Source: Paragonimus westermani
Taxonomy: Eukaryota; Platyhelminthes; Trematoda; Plagiorchiida; Troglotrematidae
Direction of reading: 5' to 3'
Length of the DNA stretch: 64,000 nucleotides
NCBI GenBank assembly: GCA_008508345.1
Contig: QNGE01001688.1
Location: 65,518 to 129,517, forward strand
Below the pieces are notes generated by a model that worked only from the letters and a program-made list of their open reading frames with translations, searched no databases and was not told where the DNA came from. This document shows, piece by piece, positions 24,295 through 39,100 of this stretch (position 1 is its first letter; each line of letters opens with the position of its first letter). The translations under genes were made by a program, and so were the position numbers.

Positions 24295-27200
24295 TCACAC
24301 ACGCTTGCGCATGTACACACATACTGTCATTCACTAGAAGATGCCAGTCTTGTGAGGGTGTTTACATCGAGGTCTGTTTTGTATATTACAACATCGTGAA
24401 GACCCACTGTCTTCAGACCATCCTCATAAAAAGCTATATGATGAAAACTATAACCAGAAGACCACATAGCAGGTCTTTCTGAGCAATTTGTGACTAGTTT
24501 TTTGATAGTTGCCTTAAACAACTCAACAATTTGATATTTTCCAAATGTAGGTAGGAAGTACCCTCGGTCTAATTTGCACATAAGAACTTATTTCTACCAA
24601 ATGTACGATCAATGAGACCATTGTTGTCGCGGTTGCTTCACAAAAGTGTTACAGGGCTTCTAATTTCGGTTGTGACAACAGTATGCACTAGTGACTGTTG
24701 TGGCCGCAGAAGACATTTGGCCTGCGAAGTTGTTTGTCACATGAAATCCTGTACAGGCTATGTGAAAACAGGACAGCAAAAGTGTACACTCATATGTATG
24801 GCCCACTGGGTAGCAGTGCAGTCATTCGTCTTGATGCCAAGTCCCCCCATAATGTGCACACACTGTGCAAAGAGTCGCTTCTGGTCCCTTGTTTTCCTGG
24901 CGTTGAGACCTCTCGTTTATTTTCCACATGTACGCACCATATCGCTCACAAACTGACGAGCTCTAACAAGAATGAAACTTATGTCCAATGCTTCTTATTG
25001 AAATGGAAATTTTTTGTCTGTGAGGATGTTACAGCTGTGTTCATCTGTAATTGACATCTAATTCACTTGTTACTGGTTATCATGTATAAGTTATGCTGTT
25101 CTTTTACGTATGTGGAACTCAAACACTGTAGATGTTTTCTGCGAGCTTTATTCTCGTATGATGATGCAGTATGGCTCTATGTTCGATTTCCTCCATGCCG
25201 CCGGTTTGCCGTTTTTGCAATAAGCCAGAGACCACTGAAAGCATACAAGCGAATTTTAGAGGATACTCAATACGTAATAACGGTCTTGTGGCGGTTTGTA
25301 AGGTTCACTTGGGGAACTGTGGACACAACAAAAGCCTCCATAGTTGATGAGGACCAAATCGATTAGGCCGTCACCGACGCGAACTAATGAAGATTAATCT
25401 CAAAAGAACCGATGCGTATTTATTATAAAAGCTTAGTATTTCATACGTGGAATCACTTGTCGAAAGGGTGATGCATCGTATGAACTGAGGGAGGGTCACG
25501 TGAAAATGTTCGGGTGTGTGTACGCTTCAATGTCTTTGCAAAGAAAAAACGTCATCCTCTTTTGTCATTCACCACTGCTTGTGAGGCAGGATGGATTATA
25601 CATAACAGCCAGAGGCTAACTGACTGATGTGACATAAATGTTCTCCTTGGACAATACCTACGATGGACTGGAAGAAGACCAGGGTTGTTACTTAATGCTG
25701 TGCTGTTAGACTAATCCACCGGAGATTTGTGCTATCCAGTGCAAACTTTACAGTCAAGTAACATTGAACTAAATTGGAACCTGTTTGTTCGAAACCGATA
25801 ACACGATAGCTGGCACTAGTTAACAGTCATGGCGCAATAACATTGCGGAACATTGTCGTAGCGCACCTTGTAAAACTAACACTTCAGATACTGCTCCAGT
25901 ACTCTGTTACAAGCTTGACAGTATCAGTGTAATCACTCGAGCTCTGAACATTAGATCATCACCCTTGATGGTTTTCATGAGAAGAGTACAATCTGACCTT
26001 GGAGTAGAACTTCACATGATTTAGGCCTGCGAAGACACACCAGCATCACACTGATGAAAGTGCACTCAGGAATGTACTAATGAGTTCCCACGAAATTTCT
26101 TTCGTATTGGTTTAAAACTGACCACGCCAGAGTGTTTGGATTTTCAGCTTAACCTTATAGCGCATCCATCTTGAACGCTACAAAAAAGAGACCAAAGCTA
26201 GTTTTGATTCCATTCGAAGATGAGGCTGTCGTGCATTCGGAAAACGAAGCCGCATTTGCCGTTGGTTAACTGGTTAAAGATCCTCGCAGGGGCATGACCA
26301 CAATTTCGTTTTGTCCTGACATCAATGATTCATACAAATGTTATTTATTTGGTCTGTTGATGAATAACCGGAAACGAGCTTGTCCCTTAAGCCGTTTATT
26401 TCTGCAGACTAACTATATGACAAATCACCTCGCTAGTCACACGAGAAGTTTTACTAAAATTATTGAATGCACCCTTTGCTTGTATCGGTGATATTTCGAA
26501 TATTCTGTGTGTTGGCCCACTGACATACATTCGGTAATCTCACTTCCAAAGTTGTGAAGAAAAACTGTTGGTTGGTGTGTCAATTACTAGCGCCTAGTGA
26601 TTTGACAAAAATGAATTATAATCGGTGGCTTTAGAGTCTTAGGATGTGTGCTTCACTCCTCGAAAAACTAAACCTGGTGTTACAATTGGGCTGGTTGGTT
26701 TTCCTTTCTAAAGCCAACTTGCACCTGAGCGAACATCCGGTGATCCAATCTTTGTAGCGGTAATGCGTCAGTATCAAACAAATCCAGGTGCACTGAGATT
26801 AAAAGTCGGCGAACTGCGTTCTTCGTTCTTATCCCAAAGGCTTAAAAAGGACAAGTTTCTACTGTTACCAAAAAGCCGAACTCGGTTGATCGAAGCACAC
26901 GGATCTGTAGGCCACTCTAGCTGGAATAATGAGCTCAGCTTATCAACATGACAGCACTGTCTCAAAACCACTCCTTTCAGAAAACCGCATCTTCCGGCTT
27001 TTCTACTTACTGTCTGTTTCAGTGTTCATATAATCTGGCAATAAATTACCCAGCTTAAGGATGTTCAAAGGTGCAGAATGTCACTAGTGCTGTGAATCTC
27101 ACTTAAATAATCCCGAAGAAATTGAGCACAATTGCTTGATGCAATAGTTTCTGTAGCATCGTCCCTACTAAAAGTCTGCTTTAATCTGTTGCTGGTAGCA

Positions 27201-30200
27201 GGTGCAGGTGTGTCTTTATTAATAACACTATCGATTCAGTTTTGAATTGGTTCACAAAAGTGAAACAAGGTTAAAATTTAGCTAAACCGCGGAATCGCTG
27301 TATGCACACAACCATGTAACTGTGGTCATAATGACTACTCATTTCGGGTCAGTGTTGTGGATGTTGGTGTATAACTCATATACCGGGCAGCTAAACTTTT
27401 CAGTTATCCACCCAAGATGGGTCTTCCATACGGTTCACACACAGATGAATTAAATGAAAATATGTTGAATAACCACTCAATCGGCCATGCAAACATGCTG
27501 TCCAGATCCTTTTGTCCTCCTCTCTCTAGCAAACAGTGTAGAATTGTCCGAAGTTGTATTTCGTATTTTATTAATACTGTTAGGCCCCTTTGAAAGCCTT
27601 CCCAGTCAAGCCCCTCAAGTTAGTACGTGCATTCCAATTTATCAGTAGTCTGTGACCCCTACGTTGAACAAACACAGTTGGCTACCCTGTTCGATCATTG
27701 TTTTCCCCTGATTACCGGCCACTATATTGTTCACAAAGGAAAGGAAAGGGCTAGTTGGAAAGTTTGTCCAAGAGCAAAATCTGCTACCAAGTGTGATTGA
27801 CGTTCAAGCGTTAAAATTTCAGTCCCCGACGAACACTTCACTCTTATAAATGAAATGAAAGCTTTTAAACTTGTATGCCACAACCATTAAACGATTTTAA
27901 CTGAGACATCTTCAACCCATGGCCAGTGAGTAGACTCAAAGGGAGATTTGCTGGAAGCAGTAGGGCGACCTGAGTGTTACTAACAGAAAAATGTTACTAG
28001 ATGTTCAGATGCAATCAATAGACTGAGTGTACTGTGAACAAAAACGGCGCAGTGGTTGTAGTGTAGACAGACACTAACAGAGGGCACTAAAACTAATGGA
28101 TCCCAGGCTGGTGCTTTTCTTCTGAAACTGACTAGAATGAATGAGGAATTTACAAACAAATTTGAATGGTATCTAATGTATATCAGCTAAATCTTTTACT
28201 GCTCGGGAATCGTAGGAGATCGGTCGGTTAGTGTGTCGGTAGGTGTTCATAACAATCACAAGACGTGATTGGATGCTCATGCGTAGATTACACAGAATAA
28301 TTGGAAACGTCGCAACTGTGACCAAAAATCCACGTGTCATAGCATTTTGTTTCCTGTCCCCAACCAGTGAGTCGGAGGAAATGAATGAGTTGATGAGTGG
28401 GTGAGATATAAAAATTTCCACAGATGAATAAGTTGGCAACTTCGCAGTTGCTCTGGTAAGATGTGGCGTGCGCACGTGAAAATAGAAATCGGGTCGGGAA
28501 AATCAGTTAAATACGTTGGCTCTGTAGACCACTGTTTTTGAGGGAATATACGATCACAGGAAAAATTGTCCGCGTAACCTTTAGACCAACCTAAATACAA
28601 ATTTCCGTAAGCTTGACCTTTATACGATTGTCCGCATGTTCTCATTACTTTATGAATGTCACTTGTAATGGCAACCTTGATGACTTTCGTACTTCTGTTG
28701 ACGCAGTGCATACGGCAGCCACAAGACTAATGGCACCTCACAGAGTGGCTACAACGTTAGAATATGTAATGTATTCAGTAACATTTCTCACAACACTTCA
28801 GTGATTAAGTGATCGCACAATGAGTGCAAAATAAGGTCGAACATTTTTTTGTTCAAAAAGCAAGTACAGGTCTGTCGAAAACTCCTTCTGAATGAACGAA
28901 GAAGATTTCCATTTCCACTGCAGCAAACTGCGTTAAATGCATGCGCCTGCGCTGGTCGTTAACGTGAAACAAATCTAACTGGATTGTAAGCCCAGTTTTT
29001 AGTATATACCTCGTGATCGAGCAGCAGGGGTATGAACATGAGTGGACGCTTTGACAAGTATTCGTTCACCTCACTTATAAGCGTCTCTACTTGCAATCAA
29101 TGAATGACGGTGTTAAACCAGCCCAGAATTGTGAAAGAGAGATTCTTGGCCTCTGTGAAGATGAAGTGGCAGCTGATCAAAGAGACTGATGGGGATTGTG
29201 TTAGGGTAAGTTTCTGTGACGGCAGTAACCAAGCGACGCGTTACTATATGCGAAGTCTTATCTCCCTAAATGTAAATATTCCTATTCGGTGCTGTGGCAA
29301 CCACTGCTCTAGTTGCTCTGGCCGTGCCCTCTTTTCTGATCAACTTTGGTGAGTAGCCACTTTTCACCATCAAACTTGTACCATACTTTCCATCTTCTCA
29401 ATACTCCCATCGAAGTACAAATCTCTTACTAGGTCGATCAACATACTGACGATATCATTCTTTGCTGGAAGTAAGGAAACGCACAGAAATACAGATATTA
29501 TCATGGTAAAAAGTTCACTATCCTAATCAATCCTTTTTACGCATCATCGGGACAGCTATGGAGGCCAATGATTCATCAGTTTCTACTTCACAGATGGACA
29601 AATTTTAGAGCAGTAGCAAGCCCTTCAGCTTGTTGTTTCGTTTGACACGAAAAGGAATAGTTGCCCGGTCAGCAACTATACAGCACCGTTTTGTCTGGTA
29701 AGTTTGGCACTCCCTGTTTGAAGTCTGGCACAAAAACGCACGTGATCACAAGGCCCAGATGGTTGTTGATTGCCATTTCGTCACATCAACCAACTCACAG
29801 TCGAAAAATGAAACACAGTGAAACAGAGTTTCGTCAGATATGCACATTTACTGGTTTGTGAGAATGAGGTACGAGGTAGCTAGAAAAGTTACAATACATG
29901 TTGTCTTTCATGTACGCGCACATGGTGTGTAATTTAAAAAACATTCAACTGCTTCAGCCTTGAACTCAGACTTAAAAGATATGTTTCAGTTTGAACAGAC
30001 AATAACTGTGAAAAGGTTCTGTTTGCAAACAACCAGACCATTTCATGGCCCAGTTTCAGTAAGCGACTGTTCTTGTGTTGTGTAGCAGTAGATTCGCTAG
30101 GGGATGACGTGAGGTGTGTGATAGTTGATAAGCTAATATCAGACCTCTTCTGGATTGTCACTGAGAAGTGACCTACTTTCGCCAAACCTCTATGGATTGG

Positions 30201-33100
30201 GATCTTCCTGAGTCCCATGATTCCCCTAGTAGTCAACCTCTGAACAAATCCTTTGACTGCCAGACATTTTGTTACTAGGACAATGTTTCTGTGAATTTGT
30301 CACTTGGTTTGGGAGCGCGTAGTATGGAAGACTTCCGGATGAGTGGCTCTCTGAATCCTTCTCAACGGTTACAATATCACGTGTAGTACACAACACAATT
30401 TTGGCGGCACGTAAGTTAGTATATGTAGACAATCAAGAATAAGTTATTTTCTATGGGTCACCGGTCTAGAAAATCAAAATATTTCCGTAGGGTTTTTACG
30501 TCTTCCAGATATCTTACAGGAATTCCGTGTCTTTTGCCCGCAACGACATTGACAACAGTAAAGAGCTCAAGACATTGAACAAGAGGGCTTATAAGATGGA
30601 TTCCTATTGGATACCGCTGCTGACAGCAAACCGATCAGATAATTATTCGTTTAATTTAAAGTTTTACCTACCTCAAGCCAGGCGAGCAGACTCATCAAAG
30701 CCATAATCATGGAGTTCATACGGCAAAATGGAGTGATTGACTTATGTCTAAGGTTTCAGAAAATACAAGATAGATTATATGGGTGGCTATTCATGCGTCG
30801 GTAACATTTGCCCAAAAGTCATGAGTAATCAACATTTTCGTTGCGCATGTGTATCCTTGAAGAAAACCATGCTGCTACCAGTACTCATCTCGAGATCTGC
30901 TACGTTGAACCAAAGTGAGTCATTTGGTAAGGTATCTGTTCTTTCGGAGGCCATTGAAAGCAATTCTACTGGGCAGTAGTTAGCTTGGTCATCCCAGTGT
31001 TAACTCGTGAAGATCAGTGAGATCATTAACTGTTTTCAGGCTTTCGGGAGGTGGTTAGTTGATATGGAACGGCTAAAACTTACTGCCTTTGGTTGCGCCT
31101 GCGAGGTAGCACCGCACTTCAGAACGACATCGAATAACAAGTCTGAGTCAGATAAATTTCGGACTTTTGATTCATTACACTAACATCTAGTTTAGTTAAA
31201 TTGTCCGCTGTATATTTAAACATCACTGGCGGTTCGTACTTGCGTACTTTCACCCCCGCTAAGTGTTGGCCACCAAATGCTTGTCATTGGCACTAAAGTT
31301 CTCCATAGTTTAACTAATTCTAGGTTGTCTCTCAATGACTGACTAACAAAACCGGTTTGAATGGGCTTCAGTCTCCTAATCAGCTGGTCAGAAAACCTGT
31401 GAAAAAGATGAAACGATCACAGACGAGAATGGTCTCAGCGGATCCATTTATTTCATGTTCTTGGAAAACCCTCGGATTTAATGGTTGCACAAGTTCGGTC
31501 TTGTATCGTTTGCTGCTGTATTTTTTTCAACATTTCGGCTGTCATTAGTTGCGTTATTTACTTCCAGATATTTTTCTCCGCTCTTCTCATAAAATTCCAG
31601 CTAATTCAAGGTTGAGCTGTAGTTACATTCTTCATCTTGTGAGTTGACCATATTTTGCTGAAGCCTTATCAAGCTGTAATTACAAAACATTTCAGCTTAT
31701 TAGTTTTGACATCAACCATTAGCGGCTACTCTTCTGGTCGAGTTACAATCAAGATTCCGTGGTAACAGTCGTACAGGTTGGTGGTGGTCTTTCGAGAACA
31801 AACCAACACGGTGAAATACTACCATTCAGAAGACGCTGTTACGAGGCTTAAAACCACTCTGCTAATCATCTACATTGAAGAAAAAAATCGAAAACAATAC
31901 GGAGGCTTCAAGAGAGTCGAGCGTCTTTCTTGGAGAGACAAAACACAGCAAAATATTTGGGCCAATACCAGCTTGGTTGTAAACTTAGATCAGGGGAGAG
32001 CACTAAATTGCACGTACGTACCATGACAAACCGACACACATGACTCCGGGAAGTTGAGATCAGATTTTGAACTTCTAAAGAGCCTGAACTCATGTCAGCG
32101 CCGCAATCTGTACAAAAATTCAGTCATCTCCAACACTCACCTAAGATGCAATTTATTGTAAATGGCTGGTCGGTGTGGGAAATATCTTAACGTATGCTTG
32201 TATATTCACAAAGTTTCCGTTATTAATCACGCGCGTGTACTGAAGGCAGATAAAGAACTGCTCTGTTTGAGGCTCCTTAATTATTCGTGAGGGAAGGCTG
32301 AAATTTTCCGGAAATTATCACCAACTCAAAATTCTCCGAAGTGTTTTTGTGTCAGTACCCAGTTTTCTTATGATCAATCTGAAGTTTTGTTCTAGTAAAC
32401 TGCAACTCACGCCAGCCCCAATATCTGTGTCGTTGTTTTCCTTGATTCCCTCTGAAAAAATTGCCTGTCAAAACTAGATTGAGTTTGGTGCTCCACTGGA
32501 AGATGTCAGTTATACTTCAACATTCAAAATCTTGTTACACAATCCATCCCTCATAAAAATGACAGCGCAGATCACGCAAAAAATGCAAAATTGTACAAAA
32601 TTAGATTAGAAATTAATTATGAAATCCTTGGAAATTATTCTGTGTGTTGCAAAATATCCACAAACCTCAGTTGGAAAATTGGGCTGGGATACCAGAATGA
32701 AAATCTGAATGTTGGATGTTTATGTATGAAGAAAAAGCCGGATTGAAAACGGGCTCACAGTTTACACGCAGCACAGGTCGACGACCATCAGCACAACTGG
32801 TTAGATATATTCCCCCAACGAATTAAACGAATGATGATACGGCCGTTTCAACTTGGTGTATTCCTGTCATTAATATTTAAAAACCTAGTAAGAACATGTC
32901 ACTAATTTGATCTATTCAACTCATTCAGGACGCTGTGATCAATAACATCCGAACCTGTTTGTCTTTATCAAAGCAATGCATGGCCGAACTTTCTAGCCAG
33001 CGTTATGCACACAAAAGTGGCTGGGGTAACCTATAGAGTCATTACTATCACGATAGCAGTAGTTAGTGTGAATTTGTGTGCACCCATTCAAGCTCTAATT
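24295..33100. other. AT-rich stretch with no recognisable gene
   Basis: No protein family, RNA gene or long repeat was recognised. The longest frames (28337-28711, -, 124 codons; 24698-25054, +, 118 codons; 24612-24956, +, 114 codons) have no motifs and overlap other meaningless frames. Confidence 0.55.
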
Positions 33101-33114
33101 TGCCAATCTTCTAT

Positions 33115-33180
33115 AATCGACAGGTTTTGTATTTGCCACTGATGACAATAAACGAAATGTTAATCACAACGATATAGAAC
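33115..33180 (+). repeat. PLE 3'-end fragment with decayed hammerhead core (copy 2)
   Basis: CTGATGA at 33139-33145 and GAAATG at 33154-33159 match copy 1 base for base over the string ACTGATGA-AATAAACGAAATG, apart from one change (G367 to C33146). The change destroys the stem II closing pair. Beyond GAAATGT the stem III partner and the cleavage triplet are not recovered, so the ribozyme is dead. No PLE coding sequence adjoins it, so this is a short orphan of the element end. Confidence 0.55.
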
Positions 33181-33184
33181 GTAT

Positions 33185-36100
33185 TATTTATTATTTTGGC
33201 TCCAATGAACTTTCTTTGTTAGTAATCCACTCAACCATATCAGCTACGAGTCTGGCCAGAATGTAAAGTGGCTGGAGTTGCAGTTCGCTCTAACGATGAC
33301 GTGAAGTAGCCCAGGGGAGAACATTTGCCAATAGGACGCAAATGGATCAAACAAGATTGAGGTAAAGGATTGAAGATATGGCGAGTACAGGTATGTCATT
33401 TTCTGTGGCGCAGTGCCATTGTAGAAAACTCTTTTAACCGGCGATTTGAATGTTCACAAGAAACTCAACCACTCAGCCGGCTTTTACTTGGCCTGCTCAA
33501 CAGAATAGCCACAGTGTTCGTAGGCTATAACCACATTGTTACTCGATCTGCATGCGATTTTGCACTACTGTTTATGCTCTCAGTAAATACATCCCGGTGT
33601 GATAAATGCTCAGCTAGCAAACAGCGTTCGTGAAACAAGTGTCGTGGATTGTGCAGCAAAATTAATTGACCACTAGACTGTGTAATCTGAACCATCCGAC
33701 ATACGCCCTGGCAAACTGCCGTGTTGCTCAAACGGTCATCCCACCTGATGTGGACTAATTGACAGAAACAACGACTGTCAAACATGGCAGGGTTTCGGCA
33801 TAGGCAAAACACTCTTCCGAATCGTCCAAAAAAAAACAGAACGCGTACGAGCATCGCATATCCTTCCTTTCAGTGACCACCATCAGCTTGGAAGTGTATA
33901 ACAGAATCCGTTTTTAACAACTCGTTATTAGTTCTGAGGCTCATCCCCCATATTCTTACGAGAACAATGCAAAAGGAAAACTGAATCGGAATAGTGGGTT
34001 CCTCAGGCACACAATAAAAGTTTTAAAATCGAAGTTTCGCAGATATTTTCAACATTGTCACATGGGAACTTTAACAGATAACATGCGATATTCATATAAA
34101 TGGAGACGCAGTTTACTATACTATTCACAGGGAATGTGACAGTACTGAAAATTCACAGCAAGTCTAATTATAGATGTGTAAGTTCTGAGGTTCCGTCATT
34201 ATTTCTTAGCTCAACTAGTAGCGCAAAAGCCGCACTTGCGAAAGTAATTTCTGTCCCTGTTCCGAATCGAGTAGAAGTTGGGCATTTTATAATTAGATAG
34301 CCAATAAATCATAAAATCCGCCAGACTGGTTCCAATTAGTGCTAAGCACTGCGAAAGATTCCCATGGGGTTGGAAACTTGTAAAAATAGATGGGTTTGAG
34401 GTTAAAATTTGGTTGCCATTAAAATTTGTTGAACTAGCTTCCTCGACTCTACTAGGGACTCAAGTATCGCCTGACAACGTCTGGTTTTGTGTATAACAAT
34501 ATGCAGAAATAAGCGGATTATCCACAATTGTTTAGGGTCATCAGGAGAGTTCTGAATGGTCCTACCAAACCCTTAGTTGCCTTGAAGCCCACATGAATTG
34601 CTTAAAATACCTACGCTGGTCAATCAACCTACCAACATTCTATGGAGGACTTGTATTTATGCGGCAAATAAATTCTGCATTTTTGCTTGAGCTCCGAAAT
34701 GGACAGCAATGGTTTCATCATAATCTAATCAGAACAGGGCCTAGCAGGTTGAACATGCCCTTCCTATTTGAGAGTTTGTTCAACTCAGCCGAAATATGAA
34801 TCAAACGTTCTTCTACAGGAAAATAAAAGATAATGAACCAAGTCTGATTACTGTTTTCAGGCTTCCCGGAACAAAAAACGACGAAGAGACAATTCTCGGT
34901 ATATAATTCCCCACATCATAGCTGCCCTTCGAAACTTCATCATGTTAAAACTGTACTCACGGTGTTTCACTGTTGGTGTTGCATTCCAATCGTCGTTGTG
35001 TGGCCTCTTATTTCAACTTTTGTGTACTTACCTCATTACACGAAATTATCTGCTGCGTAACGTAATGCTGGTTAGTCTGTTGATCGGTTTCTGTTTTTGT
35101 TGAGAAATGCCTGTCTGGTGAGCGACCATCACGGAAACCTGATATCAAGGATCATCCGGAGATATCCCTATCTTCAGGGAGTCCCTAGTAAACTACTGTA
35201 GTAAAACTGTGTAGTAAACATACGCGCGTGTTTGTTTTGACGGTTCTAACTGGGTGAAATTCGTTGTACTTGGTGCCGCAATCCTTTTTTTCGAGTCCCG
35301 TAAGGTCATAATATCCGCCCCTGCTAGGAATTAACATACCAATTAAAGATCACCTTTTCGTCCCTTGGAAGACATTGTGGATAGAGTGAAATGCGTACAT
35401 ATGATAGCAACGGGCGTATCCGTTCGTTGGATTTCAAAGTATGAGCTGTCGTCAAAGGCTAAGATACACATCTTGATAAATAAAATCTTTTCCCGCTTCT
35501 GTACAACCCATTTCCTGTTTAAATATACAGTGGGTGTGTCTGACAGTTGGGTGATCGTGGTGAATTTAGCTACAAGCAATAAACTTGCGGAGCAGATTGC
35601 AAAGAGGCGTTCCTTTTGTTTACCGAGTACCACGATCATGGTGACCAAATTTGCGGTAGTTTGTCGTCGACTCATTAAGTTTGACAAGCCTTCCACCTTT
35701 GTACAAGGTAGTGTAAATCGTACGTCAGTCTGCGTCGTTTAACCACTACAGTTTAGCTAGTTCGAATATCATTGATGCAATGCTTTTATACATTGGGAAA
35801 GAAAGCGTGATAAGGGGGGATTGCGATTTCTATAAAGCATTGCGTTACATCTACTTGAATGAAACCAGTTACAAATTGGTAGACTGCCTATTAGACAACC
35901 CTAAGTGCAATTTAAATAAAATCATTATTTTGTCCATGTTACCCACGAAAGTAAACGATGATACATGCGGTTTATCCCACCGATCACCATTTTAGGTAAA
36001 CAAACTTAAGAACTCTTTGTAGATATTCGAATGGTTGTTCACGTTGAAGTGCTGATAAGATCCGGTAAAGATTACTGTTTTCCACCATGTCTTTGGTTAC

Positions 36101-39100
36101 AGTGCTGCTGTTATAAACCTCTCTTAAGTACTACTGCAGCCAGAATAACTTCTTGTCCCCAACACCAAGTGTGAAGAAAGAGTGAACCACTGTTGGAAAG
36201 TAGGAATTTTCATGTTTCTGTCAGGTTGTATAGATCAGTTTAGGCAATTATTATGCGCAACCACGAAACTTACCAAGCATAAATTTATGGGTCATACGTT
36301 CCATGATTTTTTCCCACCTAGCGTAAGTTAATAAATCGACCAAAGTTAGCCGTCTTAATTCAGAGGACAGACCTCCATCTTGAACCCTATCTGATAAAGT
36401 CATTCAAGTATGTGCAGTTAAAATCTACTTCATGCGGTTCCACAAAAAGCTTAATCATTATTACGTTAGGCATAATCTCTTGTTAATTATCAATGAACCC
36501 TGCTCATAACGCTATTTAAATGCAATTGAATTTCATCATTATGCGTAACACATGGTGCGGTTTTGCATGCTCTGATAAACTTCTATCTTCTGAGCAGCAA
36601 TTCTATCGTTTACTTGTATAACAGGTTAGTAAGGAATTTTAGTTGATATAGCTTGAATATTACACACAGCGACGTTAGTCTAGTATTTTTTCGAGGGGAG
36701 CTAGCTGTTAATGTGAAAATTGCGAATAGATAATAACGACAGTTAGTCTGTAACATCTGTGTAACTTTAGTTCGTCCTCTTGAATAGTATGCCAAGTCTT
36801 ACTGGGTAGTTTTCTGAGATTGTGCTACAATGGTACTGGACAACTATCGAACAGCACTACTGGAGTGAAACAGATTTGTTCGATTTATTAACAGTAAACG
36901 TCTTCGCTGGTTCAAATCCGGTCGAGGCCGAAATTTTTCAGGACTGGGTCTCTTCTAAATATGTTTTTTGTTCAAAAATGCAGGCGTCTAATCCCATCTC
37001 CTGTCCCTGTCATTCCATGTTAATGAGAAGCGTGGACTTTTAGGTTATTAAGAGCAGCAGAATAGATTTTGCGTGAATCATGTTTCGTCCAAATGTTGCC
37101 TAAGTTTAGGATATCTAGTTATACACTTTCACAGCTTCAGTCGCACATTTCTTAACGAGTGTTCCAGCGCATAAACTACATCACTGGTATGAATTGTGTA
37201 GATCATCTTCAACGCCAGTTTGGTTCGTGTTTAACTTTTAACGCTAGGTGCCTAATTCCGTCATGTCCTTATGAATGAGCCATTGACCAAAAATGACGGA
37301 GAATTTGTGTTGATGTGAGATCCCTTTGAACATCCCTGGGCTAGCTCACGTTCTAAACAAGGAAATGAAACCTAGTGATTAATGGTTTGCAAATCAGAGA
37401 CCCTTTTGAGTCATGATGTTTACAGATGCATCGAGCTTGAATTAAGCAGCGATGTTCAATTATGCTATAACTGACAAAAGTGGATTGCATATCCCTTACC
37501 GCAGTTCGTAACGTTATCTGTTGCACTGACGTCACAGACCATCCGACAGGTGATTGCTGTTTGCCGTTCTCCGTGGAAGCTCTGACAAAAGTAGACTGCT
37601 GAATTCTAAGTGGTTAGCCCAAACGGTTCAAGCTGAAAAACTTCTGAACACACAAAACCTGCGATGCTTACTGTTTATTTTGTAGCCCGACAACGACGAT
37701 TGTACTATACGGCAAGCATGTGAATCAGCTGGGTCTGACAAAAACGTTCAGCGTCGATTCAATTCTGTATTCCCAAATACTGCAATCCGTTCTCCTACCT
37801 CTCACTCGGTTCACACAGGCGAAATGGCCACCTCAAATAAGAATTCTGTTAACGTGCATTGTATGTGGTGAGCAACTGAGCGTACAATCGATTCCATAAC
37901 AAAAGGGTCTGTTGACGGTGCCAATAACACATTCGTGGATGATTATTTACCGTTACACTACACATGGTTCTTAAGAGCTTTCAAAAGTCTGTTGCAACAG
38001 TTCACAAGTTCTTACATCATTTCTCGTCTGGTATGAAAGAAGAATGCTGGGGAGATTCCGAGATCATCACATGGATTAAAAATTGAAAGGTATTTTTTGC
38101 AGAAAATGCATACGATCAGGTCAGTGCGGAACTTCAATAGTTTTAAACTAGTCGAAGACAAGTACGTACTAGTGAATGAGCCGTTCACAAGAGAAATGTG
38201 AATTATGGCGCAAAACAATCTTCCATAGGAACTAAACATATACGTAGCGACTCTGCATTCTAGTAGTAATTTCTATAGTTTCACAGAAGAGCAGAGTAGA
38301 TAATAACCATGTGAAGATGTAGCAACCGTAGAGGAGAGGGGTTCACCTGGAACTGCATTTAACCGTTATAGAGAAGGTGTTAGACGATACAAGTAAGATA
38401 TTTAGTTGGGAAAAAATTTAATGCCCCTGATCTTCTTGCACCTGCTCAGAATAAGAATAGTGATTTTAATCAGAGAAAATCAGCTCGTCGGTCTCACTTC
38501 CTATCGTGTGTCAATTCACATGTAAATACCGAGGAAGTTACGCAGACAAAATTCAGATCCTCAAAGTGGGGGGCGATTTTCCCAGATTTTTGCAACAGTC
38601 CATAATGCCGGAGAATGGCATTGTTGCTGAATTACCTCGCCAGACGAGTTCTTCAGACGTTATACACGTCCTGTACACTGCTCATACCATTGATCCAACA
38701 TGTGCATTCAGATTCCTGGTGCTTCCCTCCATCCAATTTTCTTGCGATCGCGGTCAGTACAATCAAGCTAGCTCTGTATGTTCAGAGACAACTGTTCATG
38801 AACCTGACTGTTCCGTGAATTCAATGACCTATCCGAACTCGTTAAATGGGTATAAATTCCCTTTGTTTGATGCAAAAACGCATTCGCAGTATTGTAAATT
38901 CGATGTGAATGTATCTGTATGAAGTGTTTGCGCCCGTGTTTTTTGTGTCCAAATTCTGGGCTAGAACTACGTGAAATTTTTAGTGTTCTACCTGGGAGGC
39001 AGGATTCAAGAACTTAGAAATTGTGCGAATCTTTAGAGGTGATAGTTAGGAGCAGAGAGTTCTCTTGCCGACTGCCTCAAAGACTATATGGAGGCTCGAA

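Noticed and set aside
28337..28711. 124-codon minus-strand frame.
   Set aside because: No recognisable domain, and it overlaps another frame of similar size on the same strand (28173-28475).
35343..35742. Two frames of 117 and 125 codons overlapping on opposite strands.
   Set aside because: They cannot both be real, neither has a motif, and there is no splice or promoter context.
38506..38922. 138-codon open frame on the plus strand.
   Set aside because: No motif, signal or family resemblance, and AT-rich DNA of this total length yields a few frames of this size by chance.
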